Shown here: positions 1-6,858 of the stretch, piece by piece | Layout: the number at the start of each line of letters is the position of its first letter | Position numbering within the stretch: position 1 is the first letter of the stretch | Program-made: the position numbers and the translations under genes | Notes under the pieces: model-generated | What the model was told of the DNA's origin: nothing | Database searches by the model: none | What the model saw: the letters and a program-made list of their open reading frames with translations, nothing else | Assembly: GCA_027084065.1 (NCBI GenBank) | Contig: JALWLR010000269.1 | Location: forward strand, 1 to 35,597 | Origin: Helicobacteraceae bacterium | GTDB taxonomy: Bacteria > Campylobacterota > Campylobacteria > Campylobacterales > Sulfurimonadaceae | Length of the DNA: 35,597 nt | Reading direction: 5' to 3'

Positions 1-350
<350 letters not shown>

Positions 351-640
351 TTGTTAAGTTTAATCTTACTCAAGAATTTACTCTTGGCTTTTTTTGAAAT
401 AATCACTCAATCGCTTAAGTGTTATCTCGGAATCCTTCTAAACTCTATCTATATAATAGAAAGAGAATAGACGGTTTTTTTCGTCTTCTTTATTAAAAGA
501 AAAAGTGTGACTTCCGTCACCCCTCTCCTCTTGCTTAGTTGTCAATGATCTCAAACTTCTCTCAACCTCTTTCTAAAGGTCGTCTCCGTTTGTGGATGGG
601 AATTATAGGAAAAGAATGCTTAAGGGGAGCTTAAATAAAG
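351..640 (-). promoter_or_regulatory. rRNA operon leader and promoter
   Basis: This gene-free stretch precedes the 16S gene. A perfect minus-strand TATAAT lies at 602-607 and would give a start near 595 and a leader of roughly 245 nt. No good -35 hexamer is visible at the usual spacing, which is common in this phylum. The leader holds two small inverted repeats, GTGAC-TTCC-GTCAC at 507-520 and GACG/CGTC around the T-run at 470-485. It also has a TTGACAACTAAG segment near 530-545 that may belong to the antitermination or processing region. The promoter is inferred from sequence only. Confidence 0.5.
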
Positions 641-682
641 CAATGATCTGATAAAAAATTTCTATTTACCCATTTTTTCTTT

Positions 683-703
683 AAATGATACCGGTTATCA
701 TTT
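683..703. promoter_or_regulatory. Fur-like palindrome upstream of the porin/flavin cluster
   Basis: A perfect inverted repeat with 8-bp arms, AAATGATA-CCGGT-TATCATTT, lies 70 bp before the porin start. Its core TGATA-N5-TATCA matches 12 of the 14 specified bases of the classical Fur pattern TGATAATnATTATCA. It is the only strong palindrome between the rRNA promoter and the porin. It is read as a candidate operator; Fur is an inference, and another dimeric repressor could equally bind it. Confidence 0.45.
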
Positions 704-772
704 TTATTTTCTTTTAAGACTGTTCTCGGTAGCATTACGATGTTGATAACTAATTTCAAAAAGGACAAACAG

Positions 773-2044
773 ATGAAAAACACTTCTTTAAAAGTTGCTG
801 CTTTTGCAGCGGCTCTTCTAATGGAAGGAAACACACTCGGCGCTGCTACACTCGAAGAGCGCCTTGCTACTATGGAGCAGGAGCTTGCCACACTCAAAGA
901 GCATAATGAAGTACTTACCGAGGAGTTGACCTCCATGGAGAACGAAAAGTGGTACGCAAGTATAGATGTAACGAAATCACAAAGTGGTATGGGAGCTGCA
1001 GCATCAAAGGTTTACTACTCTGAAAACCCACTTTCTATAGGTGGATACGGCGAGTTTTACTACTCTGACAAAAATGATGTAAAGAATGCACGAAATGGAG
1101 AAAATTCTGCCATTACCGATACCTATCGTTTCGTACCATACATCGGATACAAATTTAGTGATAACATTATCCTCAACTCCGAAATAGAGTTCGAACATGG
1201 AGGGGAGGAAGTTGCAGTCGAGTTTCTCTATCTCGATTTTCTCATCAACAGATATGCCAATGTGCGTATAGGTCAGCAGCTAGTACCTATGGGTTTGATA
1301 AACCTGCGACATGAACCGACCCTCTTTCCTACCGTTTTGCGTCCGGATGTGGAAACCTATATCATACCATCTACATGGAACGAGATGGGAGCGAGTCTGT
1401 ATGGTTCAAACGACTCGTTCGAGTATCAAGTGGGAGTTATCAATGCTCTCAATGCGAACAACCAGGATACACGAAGTAATGGAAACAAGTGGCTGCGAAA
1501 TGCCAGAAACGGCTCTGCAGAAAAAACGGCAATGAATAAAGTGGGTATGGTTGCAAGAGCAGACTATACAGGAATCAACGGAGCGAAAATAGGCGGGAGT
1601 ATCTACTACGGAAATGCGTCTAATGTAAAGACCGGTCACGTTTCCGGAACCTCACTGCTTATTTATGAAGTGCACGGATCGTACAAGAAAAATGCTCTCT
1701 TTCTCAATGCTCTCTACAGCAGTGCTGCTCTTAGCGAAGCTGAGAAAATTGCACCAAACGCCACCAAGGCATCCGATGGTTTTTATGCCAATGCGGGGTA
1801 TAATTTCTTCAAGCCTCTTCATATAGAAATGCCTTTTTTTGTACAATACGAACAGTACAATCTCGCAAAAAAGACGGCCAACGGGACTGGAGAGAAAAAA
1901 GATGTCAAAAATACGACTGTCGGTTTGAACTACTTTCCACATGAACAGGTTGTCTTGAAGATGGAGTACAAGATCATAGACGACAAGAACATTCAAGATG
2001 AAAAAATGAGTGCTGTATCTTTTGGAGCGGGATTTATATTTTAA
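773..2044 (+). CDS. Outer-membrane porin, OprO/OprP-like
   Basis: The 423-residue product looks like an outer-membrane beta-barrel that lets small solutes into the periplasm; the substrate cannot be told. The start at 773 is chosen because AAAGGAC lies just upstream and the protein then begins with a signal peptide (MKNTSLKVAAFAAALL, cleaved near the AAT at ~24). An in-frame ATG at 740 would put 11 charged residues before it. After the signal comes a short coiled coil (about residues 24-55, heptads such as LEERLATMEQELATL) and then alternating aromatic beta strands (IGGYGEFYYSD, YIGYKF) ending in a C-terminal phenylalanine (GAGFIF), the usual barrel-assembly signal. It is first in a run with the flavoprotein gene 9 bp downstream, which suggests a shared transcript. 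Confidence is high for porin and low for specificity. Confidence 0.85.
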   Translation: MKNTSLKVAAFAAALLMEGNTLGAATLEERLATMEQELATLKEHNEVLTEELTSMENEKWYASIDVTKSQSGMGAAASKVYYSENPLSIGGYGEFYYSDKNDVKNARNGENSAITDTYRFVPYIGYKFSDNIILNSEIEFEHGGEEVAVEFLYLDFLINRYANVRIGQQLVPMGLINLRHEPTLFPTVLRPDVETYIIPSTWNEMGASLYGSNDSFEYQVGVINALNANNQDTRSNGNKWLRNARNGSAEKTAMNKVGMVARADYTGINGAKIGGSIYYGNASNVKTGHVSGTSLLIYEVHGSYKKNALFLNALYSSAALSEAEKIAPNATKASDGFYANAGYNFFKPLHIEMPFFVQYEQYNLAKKTANGTGEKKDVKNTTVGLNYFPHEQVVLKMEYKIIDDKNIQDEKMSAVSFGAGFIF

Positions 2045-2053
2045 AGGAGTATC

Positions 2054-2563
2054 ATGAAACTACTGCTTGCTGCACTTGTATCGACACTGCTGTTTGCTAA
2101 AGGGATCGATGTGGAGAGTCTCATAAAGGGGCTCTACCCGCATGCCAGAAGCGTAGAGAAGAAAAGTGCGATTCTGACACCCTCCCAAAGTCGGGTAATA
2201 GAAAAAAAAGCAGGAGCGAAACTGCCTTCACATCTTGTCCGGTACTATCGCATCGATAAAGGTAAAAAAGAGGTTTTCGCCATTGTCATCGTTCAAAAGG
2301 TCCGGACAAAAAAAGCGGCTGTTATGTACTTTATAGCTAATGGCGCTATAGAACATATCGAAATACTCGCATTTGGCGAGCCGCCGGAGTTCAAACCGAA
2401 AAATAACTGGCTTGAGCAGTTTTCAGGCAAAACAGACAAAGCTGGACTTAAAGTGGGTGAAGATATAGCGGCAAGCAGTGGTGCGACTCTGTCGGCAAAA
2501 AATGTCACAAAAGGTGCAAGGCTCGCTTTGACCATTTATGAAATAGTGAGGAGGAAGCAGTGA
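2054..2563 (+). CDS. Periplasmic FMN-binding domain protein (ApbE substrate)
   Basis: A 169-residue exported protein with an N-terminal signal peptide (MKLLLAALVSTLLFAKG) and one FMN_bind domain. Near the C-terminus it has SSGATLSA, the S-GAT flavinylation motif; Thr145 is the expected site where ApbE attaches FMN through a phosphoester bond. Proteins of this family (NqrC, RnfG, NosR and small periplasmic carriers) pass electrons outside the cytoplasmic membrane. The 'AKGIDVESLIKGLYPHA' opening resembles the N-terminal part of other single-domain carriers. It follows the porin by 9 bp and its stop overlaps the next gene's GTG start, so the genes are very likely co-transcribed. apbE lies 800 bp downstream on the other strand. 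The redox partner is not visible. Confidence 0.87.
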   Translation: MKLLLAALVSTLLFAKGIDVESLIKGLYPHARSVEKKSAILTPSQSRVIEKKAGAKLPSHLVRYYRIDKGKKEVFAIVIVQKVRTKKAAVMYFIANGAIEHIEILAFGEPPEFKPKNNWLEQFSGKTDKAGLKVGEDIAASSGATLSAKNVTKGARLALTIYEIVRRKQ

Positions 2564-3030
2564 AGTTCGTCGTATCGAAAAAACTCAACCGCACATCCCC
2601 ACTGTTTCCTGCTATAACGGCGATGCTGCTTTTTTTCATAGCTTCTCTCGGATTCAATGCCCTGTTTGTTCACACGAAAATATCGCTTGTTCCATCACAG
2701 GCTCTTGAGACGATATTTGGCAATGAAGAGGCGTTTGTCGAGCCGATCCTTTTTGAGGAGCTTGCCTTTATAGTCCATATGGAGTTCTTTTTCTTTATGC
2801 TTGTAACCCTTTTAAGCTTTTTTGTCCATTACAGACTTTTTGACAAGAAAAAAAGTACTACAAAACTGTTTCTTACTACTTTTTTTATACAAATCGCGCT
2901 GCTCTCGCTCCTCCTCTCCCCTTTTGGGGATAGTCTATTTGTCACTCTGTTTTTGCTTGGCTTTTACCTTACCAACTGCATACTTGTATATGTAATTGTG
3001 CACAATCTCGTAAGGATCTATTATGGATAA
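2560..3030 (+). CDS. Small four-helix membrane protein, possible b-haem protein
   Basis: I do not recognise a family. The 156-residue product begins at a GTG that overlaps the preceding TGA (GTGA), with a purine-rich GAGGAGGAAG ribosome site just upstream. Four hydrophobic helices are apparent at about 17-37, 67-90, 102-121 and 124-148, joined by short charged loops. Histidines sit at 38 (end of helix 1), 73 and 90 (both in helix 2) and 148 (helix 4), where they could ligate haem. It lies between the flavoprotein and a second small membrane protein whose start overlaps its end by 8 bp. Transfer of electrons from quinol to the neighbouring flavoprotein is a plausible role but is inferred from position only. 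Confidence 0.72.
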   Translation: MKFVVSKKLNRTSPLFPAITAMLLFFIASLGFNALFVHTKISLVPSQALETIFGNEEAFVEPILFEELAFIVHMEFFFFMLVTLLSFFVHYRLFDKKKSTTKLFLTTFFIQIALLSLLLSPFGDSLFVTLFLLGFYLTNCILVYVIVHNLVRIYYG

Positions 3031-3430
3031 ACACTCTATAAATGTTTTGACAGGCATATCGGTACTTTTTACACTGGAGATATTTGCAACTGGGTATTTG
3101 AGTGTTTTGTGGGATGTGGGAAGCATAAAGGAGCTTTTGCACCACTTCGCATACAGTCTGGAGCGCTACATTGAAGTTGCCTTTTTTCATATGATGCCTA
3201 TGGGTGTCACTCTTTTTATCTATCTGCATCTGCTGCCGATTTTACAAATCAAGCGAAACATCAGTGTCGATGTCTTGATACTTTTTACTCTCCTGTTTCT
3301 CTCGCAAATTGGATGGTTCGTTCTGCATGCTCCGGTTTTGAAAATCCTCTCCTCTTTCGCTCTTTTTGGTGTCACTGTATATGAAATGGGTCTGCTGATA
3401 AAGCGACTCTATACTCTCCGCGTTCGATGA
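3023..3430 (+). CDS. Small four-helix membrane protein with a histidine pair
   Basis: An unrecognised 135-residue membrane protein. Predicted helices lie at about 7-29, 48-72, 82-101 and 106-127. Histidines occur at 40, 41, 56, 69 and 102; H56 and H69 are 13 residues apart in the same helix, the spacing seen for haem ligands in di-haem cytochromes b. The ATG overlaps the end of the previous gene by 8 bp. The 3' end overlaps the convergent apbE by 59 bp, so the last ~20 codons of both genes share DNA. It is probably the partner of the preceding membrane protein in an electron-transfer unit serving the FMN protein. Function is inferred from context, not from similarity. Confidence 0.7.
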   Translation: MDKHSINVLTGISVLFTLEIFATGYLSVLWDVGSIKELLHHFAYSLERYIEVAFFHMMPMGVTLFIYLHLLPILQIKRNISVDVLILFTLLFLSQIGWFVLHAPVLKILSSFALFGVTVYEMGLLIKRLYTLRVR

Positions 3431-4292
3431 AGATTCTCCCGTTGGAAGTTATCATGATATAGCGCAAGCCGCTTTTTTTCAAAAAACCTCTTGCCTCTTT
3501 AAAGCCCATCGCAACTATCGCCGTCGCCATCGCATCGTAGAAGTAGTTGGGACGTTTGCCAAAAAGGGTCAATGAAACGATCTTGGTCTGCGCTTTTTTT
3601 GTATAGGGATTGATAATGTGGTTGTACTTTTGCTCTTTGACATACCTGCGGTAGATACCGCTTGTTGAGACAGTCAGCTCTTTGTCTGTGTCGTTGTAGA
3701 TTGTGGCAATGGAGCCATCACCAAAAGGGGAGTCCACAGACACTTGACAACGACCGAAACAGCGTATGTCACCACTGAGTGCGATGAGTGCATGCTCTAT
3801 ATGGCGCTTGCGAAAATATGCAGCCACCTCATCTACGGCATACCCTTTGGCGATACCGCCAAAATCAAGCTTTATATTTTCAGGTATGCACACCTTCTCG
3901 TTTGCAAGTGAGATGCGTAGATCCACACTTACATTTTTTAAAGGTTTTTTTGGTACTCTCTCCTTTTGACCAAAACGATATATATCTTTGGTTATGCGCC
4001 CTACTGCCACATTGAAATACCCTTCGGTGTTCTCGTTCATAAACAGAGACTTTTTGATAATGTCATAGAGGTACCGATCCGGTTTGACACACTTTTGTTC
4101 GTTGAGTTTATATACAAGTGAATCTTTTTTGAATGTCGATAGAGAACTTTCGATATCTCTAATAATCGCAAACGCCTTTTGTGTCTGCTGAAATGTAGGA
4201 GCTTCGATTGTGACATATGTCCCCATCAACATCGTCATGCGTTCGATGGCAAAGAGAGATAGACCAAACAGAAGAATCAAAAATTTTTTCAT
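3372..4292 (-). CDS. apbE: FAD:protein FMN transferase ApbE
   Basis: The 306-residue protein transfers FMN from FAD to a Thr/Ser of target proteins in the periplasm. A signal peptide (MKKFLILLFGLSLFA) has no lipobox cysteine, so it is probably soluble or anchored by the uncleaved signal. Family motifs appear in order: MGTYVTIE (23-30), DFGGIAKGYAVD (143-154), SGDI (173-176, where most relatives have GGDI), STSGIYRRY (209-217), HIINPYTKK (225-233) and the Mg-binding DAMATA (253-258). AGGA precedes the ATG. It converges on the FMN-protein operon and overlaps its last gene by 59 bp; the SGAT protein at 2054-2563 is the obvious substrate. A TATAAT at 4338-4343 is its likely promoter. Family assignment is firm. 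Confidence 0.94.
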   Translation of the reverse strand: MKKFLILLFGLSLFAIERMTMLMGTYVTIEAPTFQQTQKAFAIIRDIESSLSTFKKDSLVYKLNEQKCVKPDRYLYDIIKKSLFMNENTEGYFNVAVGRITKDIYRFGQKERVPKKPLKNVSVDLRISLANEKVCIPENIKLDFGGIAKGYAVDEVAAYFRKRHIEHALIALSGDIRCFGRCQVSVDSPFGDGSIATIYNDTDKELTVSTSGIYRRYVKEQKYNHIINPYTKKAQTKIVSLTLFGKRPNYFYDAMATAIVAMGFKEARGFLKKSGLRYIMITSNGRIFIERGEYRVALSADPFHIQ

Positions 4293-4305
4293 AAGAATTT
4301 CCTAT

Positions 4306-4319
4306 GTAACAGAAGTTAC
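4306..4319. promoter_or_regulatory. Crp/Fnr-type palindrome between apbE and DUF2892
   Basis: GTAAC-AGAA-GTTAC is a perfect 5-4-5 inverted repeat, the geometry used by Fnr (TTGAT-N4-ATCAA) and by NssR of Campylobacter (TTAAC-N4-GTTAA). Its centre is about 37-40 bp upstream of the start expected for the rightward DUF2892 transcript, close to the class II activator position. It lies within the expected apbE leader. The adjacent Crp/Fnr gene at 4611 is the natural candidate to bind it. Confidence 0.5.
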
Positions 4320-4336
4320 TGACAATATTTTCGCAG

Positions 4337-4345
4337 TATTATACA
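4337..4345. promoter_or_regulatory. Back-to-back -10 region for apbE and DUF2892
   Basis: The AT-rich core gives a perfect minus-strand TATAAT at 4338-4343 for apbE (start near 4331, leader about 39 nt). On the plus strand it gives TATTAT or TATACA at 4337-4345 for the DUF2892 gene (start near 4349-4352, leader about 30 nt). The two promoters would physically overlap, so they would compete. No -35 hexamer is evident for either direction. Confidence 0.4.
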
Positions 4346-4378
4346 CTGTCACTACAAAATCAAAAAAAGGAGTTCCAA

Positions 4379-4573
4379 ATGTGTATCAATGTTGGAATGA
4401 CAGACAGAATCATCAGAGCAGTAGCAGGGGTAGGACTGATAGCTTACGGACTTGTTGTAAACAACTACATTGTAGCAGGCATCGGTGCTATTCCACTTCT
4501 GACTGCAATTATCGGCTTTTGCCCGTTTTATCCGCTCTTCAAGCTCAACACCGGCTGTCATAAAGAGTCGTAA
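4379..4573 (+). CDS. DUF2892 (YgaP-like) small inner-membrane protein
   Basis: A 64-residue protein of two hydrophobic helices. It carries the DUF2892 pattern NVGMTDRIIRAVAG followed by IPLLTAIIGFCPFYPL. This module occurs alone or fused to rhodanese domains (as in YgaP) and is common in sulfur-metabolising and heavy-metal-related loci. Cysteines are at 2, 48 and 60; C48 in the GFCP motif is family-conserved. AAAAAAAGGAG lies 7 bp before the ATG. It is 37 bp upstream of the Crp/Fnr gene in the same direction and has an Fnr-type site in its promoter. Biochemical function of the stand-alone module is unknown; a link to sulfur or nitrosative stress is inference. Confidence 0.87.
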   Translation: MCINVGMTDRIIRAVAGVGLIAYGLVVNNYIVAGIGAIPLLTAIIGFCPFYPLFKLNTGCHKES

Positions 4574-4582
4574 ACAAAAATG

Positions 4583-4610
4583 TGCTATACTCTCCCAAAA
4601 AGGGAGAGCT
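4583..4610 (+). promoter_or_regulatory. Internal promoter and ribosome-site-masking hairpin before the Crp/Fnr gene
   Basis: TGC-TATACT at 4583-4591 is an extended -10 box and would start RNA near 4598. CTCTCCC (4590-4596) can pair perfectly with GGGAGAG (4602-4608) around an AAAAA loop. GGGAGAG is the only ribosome-binding sequence of the gene starting at 4611. RNA read through from DUF2892 would carry both arms and hide the site; RNA begun at the internal promoter would lack the left arm and leave it free. There is no U-tract, so a terminator is unlikely. Confidence 0.5.
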
Positions 4611-5228
4611 ATGGTACATTCCATCGAAGCGTTCGATTTTCTCGGCGATCTGAATGAAGAAGAAAAGAACTATCTCCAAAAACATCTCAAACCAGTTTCC
4701 ATTCCCAAAAACACCATACTCTTCTACCAAGGTGATACTACAAAAGAGATCCTACTTCTGACAAAAGGATCCATTCGACTCTATATCCAGGGTGAAGGCA
4801 TAAACGAAATAGAGCTCTATGTTCTCAACCCGATGGAGCAATGTATCGTCAATACAACTTCGGCTATCAATCTCACACCGGCTATCGGTTCTGCTCTCAC
4901 CCTCACCGATATCGAAGGGTACATGCTCGATAGAGAAATCGTACTAGAATTGATGAAAACGAATGAAAAGTATCAATCCTACATCTTTTCTCTCTTTACC
5001 GTTCGTCTCGATACGTTGGCGAAACTGCTTGAGAGTGTCAAATTCAAGCAGATGGACGAGCGGGTATTCGAGTACCTTCAAAACCAACAGAAAAACCCGT
5101 TCCATATAACACATGAGGAGATAGCTCAAGCACTCGGCTCGAATCGTGTCGTTATCTCCCGAGCACTCAAAAAGCTCGAAAGAGAAGGAATCCTCAAACT
5201 TTCGCGAGGAAGTATCACGATCTTATAA
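4611..5228 (+). CDS. Crp/Fnr-family transcription regulator
   Basis: A 205-residue DNA-binding regulator. Residues ~15-120 form the cyclic-nucleotide-binding-type beta-roll (NTILFYQGDTTKEILLLTKG), followed by a long dimerisation helix (~120-145) and a winged helix-turn-helix (HITHEEIAQALGSNRVVISR, 165-184). It has one cysteine (C78, in PMEQCIVN) and no N-terminal cysteine cluster, so it is not a classical iron-sulfur Fnr. The beta-roll lacks an obvious cAMP-binding arginine/glutamate signature. The effector could be NO, a thiol/sulfur species or haem, but the sequence does not decide. It is adjacent to DUF2892 and downstream of a 5-4-5 palindrome that may be its own operator. Confidence 0.9.
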   Translation: MVHSIEAFDFLGDLNEEEKNYLQKHLKPVSIPKNTILFYQGDTTKEILLLTKGSIRLYIQGEGINEIELYVLNPMEQCIVNTTSAINLTPAIGSALTLTDIEGYMLDREIVLELMKTNEKYQSYIFSLFTVRLDTLAKLLESVKFKQMDERVFEYLQNQQKNPFHITHEEIAQALGSNRVVISRALKKLEREGILKLSRGSITIL

Positions 5229-5248
5229 AACTTTTAGACAAATCCCCA

Positions 5249-5254
5249 TATAAT
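5249..5254 (+). promoter_or_regulatory. -10 box for the HIT/transglycosylase operon
   Basis: A perfect TATAAT lies 33 bp before the HIT start codon, in the only gap (58 bp) between the Crp/Fnr gene and the HIT gene. It would give a leader of about 26 nt carrying AAAAAGGA. No clear -35 box is seen. Confidence 0.5.
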
Positions 5255-5286
5255 AAGCACAAGAATTACCACAAAAAGGATCAAAA

Positions 5287-5643
5287 ATGTGTCTGTTTTG
5301 TAAAATAGTCGAAAAAGAGATACCGGCAAACATCGAACTTGAAAACGAGGATTGCCTGGCATTTCACGATATAAATCCAAAAGCTCCTATACATATACTC
5401 GTAATTCCAAAAAAACATATAGATAGTTTTAACGATATAGACCCAGAAACTATGGCAAAACTCACACCATTCATGCAAGATGTCGCTAAACAATTAGGAA
5501 TAGATCAAACCGGCTACAGAGTTATAACAAATGTCGGTAGTGACGGTGGGCAAGAGGTTAAACATCTTCACTTCCATATTTTAGGTGGAGCAAAATTACA
5601 ATGGGGACACTTTACCGATGCAGACCCTAGAGAGTACCTCTAA
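5287..5643 (+). CDS. HIT (histidine triad) family nucleotide hydrolase
   Basis: A complete 118-residue Hint-branch protein, which hydrolyses adenosine 5'-phosphoramidates and related purine nucleoside phosphoramidates in the cytoplasm. The catalytic triad motif is HLHFHILGG with H93, H95 and H97. The N-terminal CLFCKIV and the LVIPKKHI strand are also typical; C2 and C5 together with H44 may form the zinc site seen in some relatives. The ATG follows AAAAAGGATCAAAA. Its stop TAA overlaps the next start by one base (TAATG), so translation is coupled to the transglycosylase gene, although a functional link is not evident. Confidence 0.93.
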   Translation: MCLFCKIVEKEIPANIELENEDCLAFHDINPKAPIHILVIPKKHIDSFNDIDPETMAKLTPFMQDVAKQLGIDQTGYRVITNVGSDGGQEVKHLHFHILGGAKLQWGHFTDADPREYL

Positions 5644-6839
5644 TGAATAAATTCATACTCTTGTTAATCGGGGGAGCCTCTTTTCTTTTTGCATCGCAAT
5701 CCTCAGAGATGCAAAAGTACATGCAACAGCAAATGCAAGGATTTAAAAAACAAAAAGAGGATTTTGCCGATTATAAAAAAAAGGAACTAGAAGCTTTCAA
5801 TGCTTATAAGGAAGCACAAATGAAAGCATATGAAGAGTATAAAAAAGAGCTAGAAGCTTATTGGAAAAATCCAAAGCTCTCTACAAAAAAAGAGTGGGTG
5901 GAGTACTCAAAAGACAAAAAAACTCGTAGTGATGTTGATTTTGCAAATAACAAAATCACAGTTGAAACTGTTGCGAAATCAAAAAAAGAAGCTTTAAAAA
6001 AACTTCGACATACCTTAGCAAAAGTTACAACAATAGACACAAAACATGCTATAGAAAACGATCCGCTGGAACAGCGACTGGCAAAAATAAAAAAACCACC
6101 TAGTGTCGTAGATGCTCCAATAGACCCAAAGCCTATTCTAGCGCCGGTTATCTTTAAAAAACCGCCTTCAAAGAAAAAACTCAAAAAATTTGTAGTTTCA
6201 CATGTAAACACAAAAACAATACAGGCAAAACCATCACCAAAAGTCAAAGGTGCATTTGTCTATAAAGTAGTTGTAAATCTACCAAAAAATGCAACATATA
6301 AACGCTCAAAACTCTATTTAAATGAAGCAAAAGAAAATGCTGCAAGGCAAAAACTACCACTCTCACTCGTTTTTGCCATTATGCATACGGAAAGCTCATT
6401 CAATCCCAAAGCGACAAGTCATATTCCTGCATACGGACTGATGCAAATAGTCCCTCATACGGCTGGTGTAGATAGCTACAAGTATCTCTACCGAGTTAAA
6501 AAAATTCCTTCAAGCAGATACCTTTATAATTCGAAAAACAATATTAAACTCGGAAGCGCTTATTTGCATATACTTTACTATAGTTATCTTCGCCATATAA
6601 AAAATCCACAAAGTAGACTCTACTGCGCAATAGCCGCTTATAATACCGGTGCCGGAAATGTTGCATGGGCATTTACTCATACTTACAATCCAAAAAAAGC
6701 GGCTAAAATCATCAATAACCTAACGCCACAACAGGTATATGACCGCCTGCTAAAAGATCTAAAATATGATGAACCTAAACACTATCTCAAACGTGTTACA
6801 AAACGTATGCAGATATATCACAAAATTTATGAGGGGTAA
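5643..6839 (+). CDS. MltC-like membrane-bound/periplasmic lytic murein transglycosylase
   Basis: A 398-residue exported enzyme that cleaves the glycan strands of peptidoglycan to 1,6-anhydro ends. The signal peptide (1-18, ...FLFA-SQ) has no lipobox, unlike E. coli MltC. Residues 24-75 are charged helix with a repeated F/Y-x2-Y-K pattern, then WVEYSKDKKTRSDVDF (85-100), the hallmark of the MltC N-terminal domain. A Lys/Pro-rich linker (~148-200) leads to the SLT domain: HTESSFNPKA with catalytic Glu250, GLMQI (265-269) and AAYNTGAGNV (331-340). The final ~60 residues close the fold. The gene is translationally coupled to the HIT gene and ends against convergent OsmC. The symbol mltC is withheld because orthology is not proven. 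Confidence 0.9.
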   Translation: MNKFILLLIGGASFLFASQSSEMQKYMQQQMQGFKKQKEDFADYKKKELEAFNAYKEAQMKAYEEYKKELEAYWKNPKLSTKKEWVEYSKDKKTRSDVDFANNKITVETVAKSKKEALKKLRHTLAKVTTIDTKHAIENDPLEQRLAKIKKPPSVVDAPIDPKPILAPVIFKKPPSKKKLKKFVVSHVNTKTIQAKPSPKVKGAFVYKVVVNLPKNATYKRSKLYLNEAKENAARQKLPLSLVFAIMHTESSFNPKATSHIPAYGLMQIVPHTAGVDSYKYLYRVKKIPSSRYLYNSKNNIKLGSAYLHILYYSYLRHIKNPQSRLYCAIAAYNTGAGNVAWAFTHTYNPKKAAKIINNLTPQQVYDRLLKDLKYDEPKHYLKRVTKRMQIYHKIYEG

Positions 6840-6858
6840 AATAGTACTTTTCCCCCTC
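6831..6858. terminator. Bidirectional hairpin between transglycosylase and OsmC genes
   Basis: GAGGGG (6831-6836) pairs with CCCCTC (6853-6858) and AAAA (6838-6841) with TTTT (6848-6851), with one mismatch between and a TAGTAC loop. It starts in the last two codons of the plus-strand gene and ends at the stop codon of the minus-strand gene. Neither side has a long T-tract, so it is a candidate terminator only. Confidence 0.45.

Noticed and set aside
740..772. ATG at 740 as the start of the porin
   Set aside because: It would add LITNFKKDKQ before a clean signal peptide, and the good ribosome site AAAGGAC lies between 740 and 773.
631..936. Minus-strand 101-codon reading frame over the porin start
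   Set aside because: Serine-rich low-complexity product with no ribosome site; it is the reverse shadow of the porin signal and coiled-coil region.
4590..4608. Hairpin before the Crp/Fnr gene as an intrinsic terminator for DUF2892
   Set aside because: No U-tract follows; the sequence goes directly CT-ATG, and its right arm is the ribosome site.
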